Shown here in pieces: positions 38,001 through 47,000 of a stretch of 64,000 nt of DNA (positions within the stretch are counted from its first letter, which is position 1; each line of letters begins with the position of its first letter). The position numbers and the translations under genes are program-made. Under the pieces are notes generated by a model. It was given only the letters and a program-made list of their open reading frames with translations. It was not told the DNA's origin and did not search any database. The stretch covers positions 122,423,030-122,487,029 of the forward strand of contig CP136067.1 in the NCBI GenBank assembly GCA_032622095.1. Direction: 5' to 3'. The stretch comes from Siphonodentalium dalli (taxonomy: Eukaryota; Mollusca; Scaphopoda; Gadilida; Siphonodentaliidae).

Positions 38001-41000
38001 GGGGGGGGGGGGGGGTATTCAGATAATAAAATTAGAAAAAAGACAAAAAAACAGAATGATTCATATTCATTGTCGTTTGTTGGACTTATTATCTGAACAT
38101 TTCCTAATGGAACTATGAGTATTTAGTATAGAAAGATAATGACAGAACATCAAAATAGGATAGCCATTACATACTGTGTTTCAAGTTGAATATTTTTTGC
38201 TAATTTGTGATAGAATAGGATAATTTATTTCCAAACAAGCCTGCAAATAGTGTGTCTGTAATTTGCAGAATGAGGTCCCCAGAGGGTGAATTTAGTGATT
38301 AGTGATGCTACCCTGCACCGCAGGCTAGCATCACCAAATTCACCCTCTGGGGGCCTCATTACGCTAGTCCTCATCTTCTGGGAAGTATCTATTGTCTCAA
38401 ATTAACATTGGTTTAGTTACTTTTTCCCTTCTGGGAAGTTTCTATATCCCCAAATTTGCAGAAGATAAAATGCATAACTGAGGTGCCCAATGGGTGAACA
38501 TCACCAACTTCAACTGGGGAACTTCAATCTGATCCTAGGTCTCCCATAACAGTTGAGGCCTAAACAGAATGTTTCCCCAAGGGTGAATTTGGTGATGCTA
38601 GCCTGCCTTGTGGGATAGCATCACTTAATTCACCCTCTGGGGACCTCATTCTGCAAATGACAGACACGCTATTTGCAGGCTTATTTCCAAATACACAGTG
38701 CTGTGGCTGTCAGAAACAGTAGAAATCAAAGCTGCATGGGTTTTGAGACAGTACAATTTTGTATTTTTTGGGGATTGGGTGGGATTCGAACGACGGCCCA
38801 TAATGATGAGCGCACCTTGCGACTCAAAAGTCCGACATCTATACCGCACGACCACTGAAGCGACCCCAAGAAAGGAAGCATAATTGGCTCCTGTATTTCG
38901 ACGTCACACTTAGGACACTATATGCTCATTTTAACGTCTCTGTGTTAGATATAAGGGAGATATTTGGCACAGCTGCAGGTTATATGCCAAATATATACCA
39001 TACATTAGAAATAGATGTTGTTCAATGCTCTGGTTGAGTCTTCAATTATAGGTTAGGTTACATCATAGAAGGTAGTCTATAGTTCATAAACATATTTATC
39101 AAGCACATGCCAGCGAAATGTCATATGGGCCATCCGGGTAAGTAATCATTTAGTAACCAAATGGTGTTATACTAATATATAGTCATATTACCTGAGTATT
39201 TGCAGTATTGAATTAATGTAGCAAGTGTTTCCAAGATTCCTCAGTCCAGTAACCCCTGGATATCGCTTTCTTTTCTTTCTTGAAACTTTCGGTGTCTCTT
39301 TTATACTCTCATTTTTCACCTTGCCTTTACTCTTTACCACCGTATTCTCTTTCTTGCTCTTGCTACCAGATTTTACAGTAGTTTTCACACTTTTGTCCTG
39401 TCTGCTAGATTTTACAGGAGTTTTCGCACTCTTGCTCTTTCTAGAAGGTTTTACAGGAGTTTTCCCACTCTTGTTTTTGCTTCCAGGTTTTACAATAGTT
39501 TTGTTCTTTCCGGGTTTTACAACAATTTTCTTGTTTTTGCTTGCAGGTTTCACTTTAGTTTTTTTGTTGTTGCTTCCAGATTTTACAGTCTTTTTCTTGT
39601 CTGTCTCTGCATTCGTAGCTGCTGTAGTTTTTTTGTCGTTACTTCCAGATTTGACAGTTTTTACAGTCTTTTTCTTGTCTGTCTCTGCGTTTGTAGCTGC
39701 TGTAGTTTTTTTGTCGTTACTTCCAGATTTTACAGTCTTTTTCGTGTCTGTCTCTGGGTTCGCAGCTGTTGTAGCTTTTATGTTGTTCTCAATTATTTTC
39801 TTTCCGTCGTCTTCATCTTTCATCTGAAAATATATTCAATTAATTTTAATTTATTTTCATATTAAGTCTTCACCCTAATATTCCAGCACAGATTCAATGT
39901 AGAACAAGTTCTATTGAGTTCCTGGACACAGGGATCAGCCTAGAGTATTAAATTAGCCCTTTACCCAACAAACCGGCCAAAAACGGCCAAATAAAGCTGC
40001 AACAGCCTAAATTATCATGGGTCTGTCTCAATAAAACCATACAAATATGGATATCATTGGAACCGGCTCATTGACCACATTGTGATGGTTACAGTTATGC
40101 CCTGTGCCAATGCATTCTCTTATATATGCGATTCGACCATAGGTCGCCTCGCATATATAAGAGAATGCATTGGCCTAAAAAAAAATTCTTACATTTTTTA
40201 ACAATTTTTATAATATTTTTATACATTCTTTGACAATTTTATCATTTTTAATATGTGTTAAGCCAATGCATTCTCTTATATATGCGAGGCGACCTATGGT
40301 CGACTCGCATATATAAGAGGATGCATTGGCACAGGGCCGCTCTGTTGGGTAAAGGGTTAACTGGGAGAAGTCATAAATGCTAAGTTTGATTTACTCTCTA
40401 ACATCACCATTTTGGGATCCAAGTTAATTACCGGTAGAATATATTTATGATATTCAATTTGTGTTGGGTTATTTAGTGTTGACTCTGAGATAAACATGGG
40501 TAATAATGGTTGTTGAACAGTTATGTCAACATGAAAAGATTTTTTGAAATGCCGCTTCAGTTATCAGAATCGATTAATTGCCCAAAAATAATGCTAACCA
40601 CAGTCCACTATAGTATAAATTTGCCCAAAACAATTTTATTAATCAACATTTTGTTCAACGAAATCTCAGCGGATTGTCAATAATCTGACAACACAATGCC
40701 ACATGATTTTAGAGTTATCCATCTTCATCCACAAGTTGGTCCGAGACCGTCAATTTGATGACTTTTTACCAGGCAATAAAAAAGTACACATCTCGAGAAA
40801 TAACAAATTTCAAAAATCGATATCTGATCACTCTGAGCTTTGATGGGTGGGTTCCTTGTATCGAATCAAATATTTTTTACCCCCGAAGCCAAAGAAATAG
40901 TAATTTGGGAGCATTAGTTTGAATTATGCATTGCTAAAATGTGATTATGTGATAAAAAGGATCTCAAATGAGTCCCAATTCTATAAAAAATTGATTAACC

Positions 41001-44000
41001 TCATCCACTAAATTTGATTCAAGCCTCGCTAAATCTCGGCTCGAATCAAATTTAGTACAATTGGTTAATACATTTCGCATAGAATTGCGACTCATTAGAG
41101 ATCCTCTATTTTTGCACTCAAGAAAGCATCTGGACGAAAGCTATACACCATGCGTTATTATTCCCCTTATCAAAATATAAAGCATGTTCAAGAATATAAA
41201 GGGAAATTGAGGTGCCAGAATATTGCTCAAAATCAATTTGTCCTGCAGGGTAAAAAGTCTTCAGTCCATGAAAGTCAAACATTTGAGATGTTGCTTTTAG
41301 ACAAACAGCTTGAGTTGCAGTCAAAAGAGGAAAGGGTAATTAAACTACACAGATGGCCCTGTCACTGGGCATATTTGGACAAGCTTGCTGAGTGAGTGGG
41401 AGTAACACTATGATTGTTAATTATAAAATAACAATTCTTCTTAGCAGACTTTCGATTTTTAATATGTGCCACACTTAGCCCAATCAATTTTAAATCTGCA
41501 GCAAGGCCAAACAAAAAAAGATATTTGATTCTCAGGCATTTTTTTAAAAATCAATGAGGGAGCGAGGGTTTTATTAAAAAACAAATTCTGCCCATAGACT
41601 TGCATAGTAAGCATGGGTTATTATACATTCCCAGGTCCAGAAAATGTAGGGAGAACTTTGTAATGGATATAAACTAATTTAATCTACCCGTACATCATAT
41701 AGGGATTACTTATAGCTGTAGAATGATATATATATATTGATATGATTTTAATATCGGCATAAAATGCCGCACAATCATTTTTAACAACATGCAGAACTAC
41801 ATACCGGTATCCAATTCATATAAAAATATGGAATGTAAATACAGTCGAAAGGAAAAGATCCTCCAATCTATCGTAGAAAGTCATGATTAACTTATTCTGC
41901 TGACTAATTACAGACTGTATATGTACCGCAATGGATAATAGACAATAAAAATAAAATAACCATTATAAATTTTTTCGATGCAGCGATGCCGGAGAATCAA
42001 AACCCTTTTTTGATGCCTGAGAATCAAAACCCTTTTTTCCAAGCATTCTAAAATGGTTCCAGCTTGTGGAATAACTGATGTTCCTGTCTAGAATTTAAAC
42101 TGATTTAATAAAAGTTATTTTCGGACATTTATAACCAAAACTTAATGATAGGGGAGCAAGAATGGAGTGTGGAAAACTCCAAGGGTGTACTCCATTTCTG
42201 GTTATTTGGTTAACTTAATGAGTGGAATTGCTAGCTCATGGAAATGGATCGATACTCATTATCTGAATAGTTCCCTCAACAAATAGGGCTCTTTCTGCAC
42301 TTTTATTATCTGTTGTCTGCTATCATCACCTTAACATCCCTCGAAATTAATAATAGATATTCTGTTGTACACTTTTCAACTGACTGGGATAATCCATTTA
42401 ATATAGAAAGGGTTAATATTATATAAGAAATGAACAGTAGATTAAATGTCATCATGGGATTTTGACCACCAAAAAATTCAGCAATTTACATAATACAGTT
42501 TGTTGAATTTTATTGCAGTCCCAACCAAGCCTGTATTTAGTGTCAGTCCCAACCAAGCCTGTATTTAGTGTCAGTCCCAACCAAGCCTGTATTTAGTGTC
42601 AGTCCCAACCAAGCCTGTATTTAGTGTCAGTACCAACCAAGCCTGTATTTAGTGTCAGTCCCAACCAAGCCTGTATTTAGTGTGCCTGTACTTTGTAGAA
42701 TGAGGTCCCCAGAGGGTCAATTTAGTGATGCTATCCCACACAGCAGGCTAGCATCAACAAATGCACCCTCTGGGAACCTCATTCTGCTTAGTCAGTCCTT
42801 CCCATGAGGAAGATTCTGCGAGAGCATTTAGTTGCTCCAGCAATTCAGAAGACGAGTGTAATATTGCACTCATAATATAATCGTAAGTCAAGTTTTTCTC
42901 AAACAAAATGTCATTATGGGATAGTACATTATGTCCAGATACACTTTAACCCTTTCAGTGCCAGGGGCCTATCTCATCGGCCCTAATTTATGGTCTGTAA
43001 AATCGGCCCTAAAAAAATAAAAAAATAAAAAACCTTTTTTTTTCTTCAGATTTAAAAAAATTTATTAAAAATTGTAAAAAATAATAACAAATGATGAAAA
43101 ATTGTTAGGCCAATGCATTCTCTTATATATGCGAGTCGACCTATGGTCAACTCGCATATATAAGAGAATGCATTGGCACAGGGTATATGGGTTGATACAA
43201 AAATCGGACCTGGCACTCAAAGGGTTAAAATGCCCATAATTTAAATGAGATGGGAAGGGATCTAAATAAACCATAAAATAGTTCAATGTTGAATCAACAA
43301 TTACAGACACCAATTTTAGCAAGAGGGTGAATTTTAGCACCCGTGAATTGAAATTTACGAATGTGTACGGGTGCGAGAGTAAATGCTCCGGCCTCCTGTG
43401 AAGGGCTGTTCTTAGGGCTCATCTTCTGGGAAGCAACTATAGTCTAAAATTAACATTGTTTTCAGTTATTTTTTCACTTCTGTTCAGTTTCTATATCACC
43501 TAATGTTTGCAAAAGTTAAATGCATAATTGAGGTGACTAATGGGCGAATATCACCAAATTCAACTGGGGAACTTCAATCTGATCATTGGTCTCCAATAGC
43601 AGTTTAGGCCGAAGCAGAATGAGGTTCCCAGAGGGTGAATTTGGTTAGCATCACAAAATTCACCCGCTGGGGACCTCATTCTGAAAATGTCAAACACACC
43701 AAATCAAGGCTTGGTCACAACCCATGACAACCATTTGTTAATTATACCATATTTACTTAACACCTTAGGATTGTTTTATATCATCCACTCATTAACCCTT
43801 TCAGGGTTAAAACACAAATTAGTTTTTTCAGTTTGTTTTAAAGGCCCACATAATTTTCGAGTCACCAAATATTTTTTTTATAGTGCCTTGATATATGGTT
43901 TTAATAAACAATCAAACATAAAATATGATTAAAATGCTATAATTCATCACCATTGAAAAGTCTGTGTCTCAGAAGATGCCCATAGAGAAATAGAAAACAG

Positions 44001-47000
44001 ATGAAATCCCATAAAAAGATTCCCCCGTTATGACTCCAAGAATGCAACAGAATTCAAACTAAAAATAACATTTTCAAATAGAAGGGGAATAACTCTATCT
44101 TTAAAATATAGTTATTCCCACTCCATTGAAAATATTACACTTTGCACAACAAAACCAGATGAAAATTAACCACAAAAACACATAGGTAACTAAAGAATAA
44201 CAACTTCACAGTTTATTACACTGAATTAGATGATAATACAATGTTTTGGAGTTTAGGGTTGAAACGATTAATCGACTAGTCATAGACGACGCTGAAATGT
44301 CAGAACGTCGACTCTGAATTTTGCCGTCGACTAGTCGGAACATAGTGTATTAGTTCCATGTATAATGTTTTCAAGATCGATTCCGACATAAACGGTGTTA
44401 ACTGCGCGTAAGATACGGTAAGTATAACGTTTGGTGGCACCCGGAATTGACAGTGTTACTAGTATAGACACACACGGTGACCCGACTATTAATCGAAAGA
44501 ATGAAGTTGACAACACAATGTCTCACTCGTCGTTTGAGGTCAAAGACATCACTGCGACATGATGGCAATGATTGACGCGGCTTTATCGTTTGTCGGAGAC
44601 CGCTTTGATCTAGACACTGTATATTTCAATTGATCAATTGAAGGTCGCTTAAGGTGATGTCATTGTTGCTACCGTATATAAATGATACTGACATTAAGAA
44701 CTGGCTATCGTATTCTACAACATAGCCTATTCTATAGGGCGTATTTAGTCGGAACATTAACATTTTATAGTGACACCGCTCGGCACCGGTTTATTGGTGA
44801 TCACGTGACTAAACAAAATCTCGAATACGCAGATATTAAATTTAAAACCTGTATAAATGATCGAGTTTCTAATCATTATCCACCACATGTCTAATTATAT
44901 AATTACATTCAGTGTGTTGGATAAATATCAAGATGTTTACAGTATTATTTCCCAAATAAATTGGTGTCTATGCAGGGAAATGCGCTACGCAATAGACCGC
45001 CATTGCATCAGTCATCAGTGTACGCCATGTACGATGAATTTTCCGTACCATGTTATGTTTGAAAGTTTTGATATCGGGTACCGACTAGTCGACGTAACGC
45101 GACTTTTGGGTCTCGACTAGTCGACTCTGAAATTCACTAATCGTTTCAACACTATTGGAGTTTCCTCTTTCAAATGGTATATATTAATATGGCATATATT
45201 TTATATAACTAATCTGGGGGTTCGAAAATTAAGTGGAGCTTTAATGTGTTTTATTCAGATTATATATGCATGGGTTGTAGTACCGGTATGATATGTATAC
45301 AGAAAACTATGATGGTATACTGGATATATATACAGCATGTAGGGAGCCTCGCATATATAAGAGAATAAATTGGCCTAACAATATATACCTTGACCTTGTA
45401 AGCCAGTGCATTCTCTTATATATGAGGCTATCTATGGGAGACTAGACTCGCATATACAGTAATGCCCTAAATAATTAACTCCTTAACCACAGCAGAATGA
45501 TGGGTAATTTTTCAGGATTTAGTTGGAAATATGGCTTGTTGCCATTCATTGGAAAACTCTCAGTGAGAGCTTTCCAATGAATGGCAACAAGCCATATTTC
45601 CAACTAAATGAAAAATTACCCATAATTCTGTTGTGGTTAAGGAGTCGATTACTTAGGGCTTTACTTATAAGAGAATGCACTGGCACAGTATCTTTAATGC
45701 TGCACCAGCAGTGCTTCCATCATGAAAGAGTTTAATAATTACCTCAGGAGACGCTATCGGCTCGGAACTGTTAACCTCCTGAGGACTCGAGACTGTTTCC
45801 TTGATAATTACCTCAGGCGACGCTATCAGCTCGGAACTGTTAACCTCCTGAGGACTCGATACCTCAGGCGACACTATCAGCTCGGAACTGTTAACCTCCT
45901 GAGGACTCGATACCTCAGGCGACGCTATCAGATCGGAACTGTTAACCTCCTGAGGACTCGAGACTGATTCCTTTTGCTTCCTTTTGACTTCCTTTTGTGC
46001 AAGGCTCTTCTTCCATGTCTTTTTTCGTGGCATCTGGAACAAAAAAAGTGTTCAATATCATTTCTTTAATATAAAGTTATTATAAAATATTGTGTACAGT
46101 ATGTGTTTTCTTGAACTCATCCAGGTTATGGCTACGCGTCTCCTCCAATACGACTTTTCACCACAACCTGGACAGGTACAAGAAAACACATACTGTACAC
46201 AACATTGTACATGTATAATGACATTTTTATTATCCATCTGTATGTTTGTCCAAATTAGGAAATAAAATTTTTGTCTAATTACAGGATGTATAAATGTACT
46301 CTTCCCTGTGAAGTGGTAAGCGAGTTGGGTGTCTCACCCCCTCATCTCACCCCCTCATCTCACCCCCCTCAATTTTGTCCAAAGATTCAATAGTGAGAAT
46401 CTTGGAGCATCCAGCTGGAAATTCAGTAGAATTTGACATTTCCGACTTTCAGATTCCTTGACGTCACCGAGTCCCGATAACTTTTATAAAAGTCATATTG
46501 GACTCGATCAAGTCCAATATGACTTTCGGGGGTCCAATATGACTTTTTCCCTAATTATCATGTGTCGGCTTTTGCCCAATCAGAAATAGTGTTAGTTAAG
46601 GGGTGGATAATAATATTTAATATACAGTTGAATTTTTTTTTAGAAGAGCCATTTGTCATTTAGGACTGTACTGGTATTAAACCAATTCTTTACTAAATGG
46701 ACTCTCCTATTCAATGATAAATATATACAATGGAATGGTCTAAATATAATTTATCTGGAGGGATGAACAGTCTGTTAACCCTTTCATGATGGGAGCTGTG
46801 CTGGTGCAGCATTAAAAACCCTGTGCTAGTGAATTCTCTTATATACACGAGTCTGCCATGGAGAGCCTCACATATGTAAAAGAATGCACTGGCTTACAAG
46901 GTCGATGGTAAATATTGTTAGGCCAATGATTCCCTTATAAATGCGAAGCTCGCTGTGTGAGAGATTTGCATATAGAAGAAAATGCATTGGCACAGGGTTT

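Noticed and set aside
39225-39827. 200-codon plus-strand frame rich in Phe and Leu
   Set aside because: Exact antisense of the Lys/Thr-rich USP exon 3; composition follows from the opposite strand and there is no splice or motif support.
44331-45120. Transposase gene inside the hAT-type element
   Set aside because: Frames are under 90 codons on conflicting strands and show no hAT C-terminal dimerisation motif, so the element is non-autonomous.
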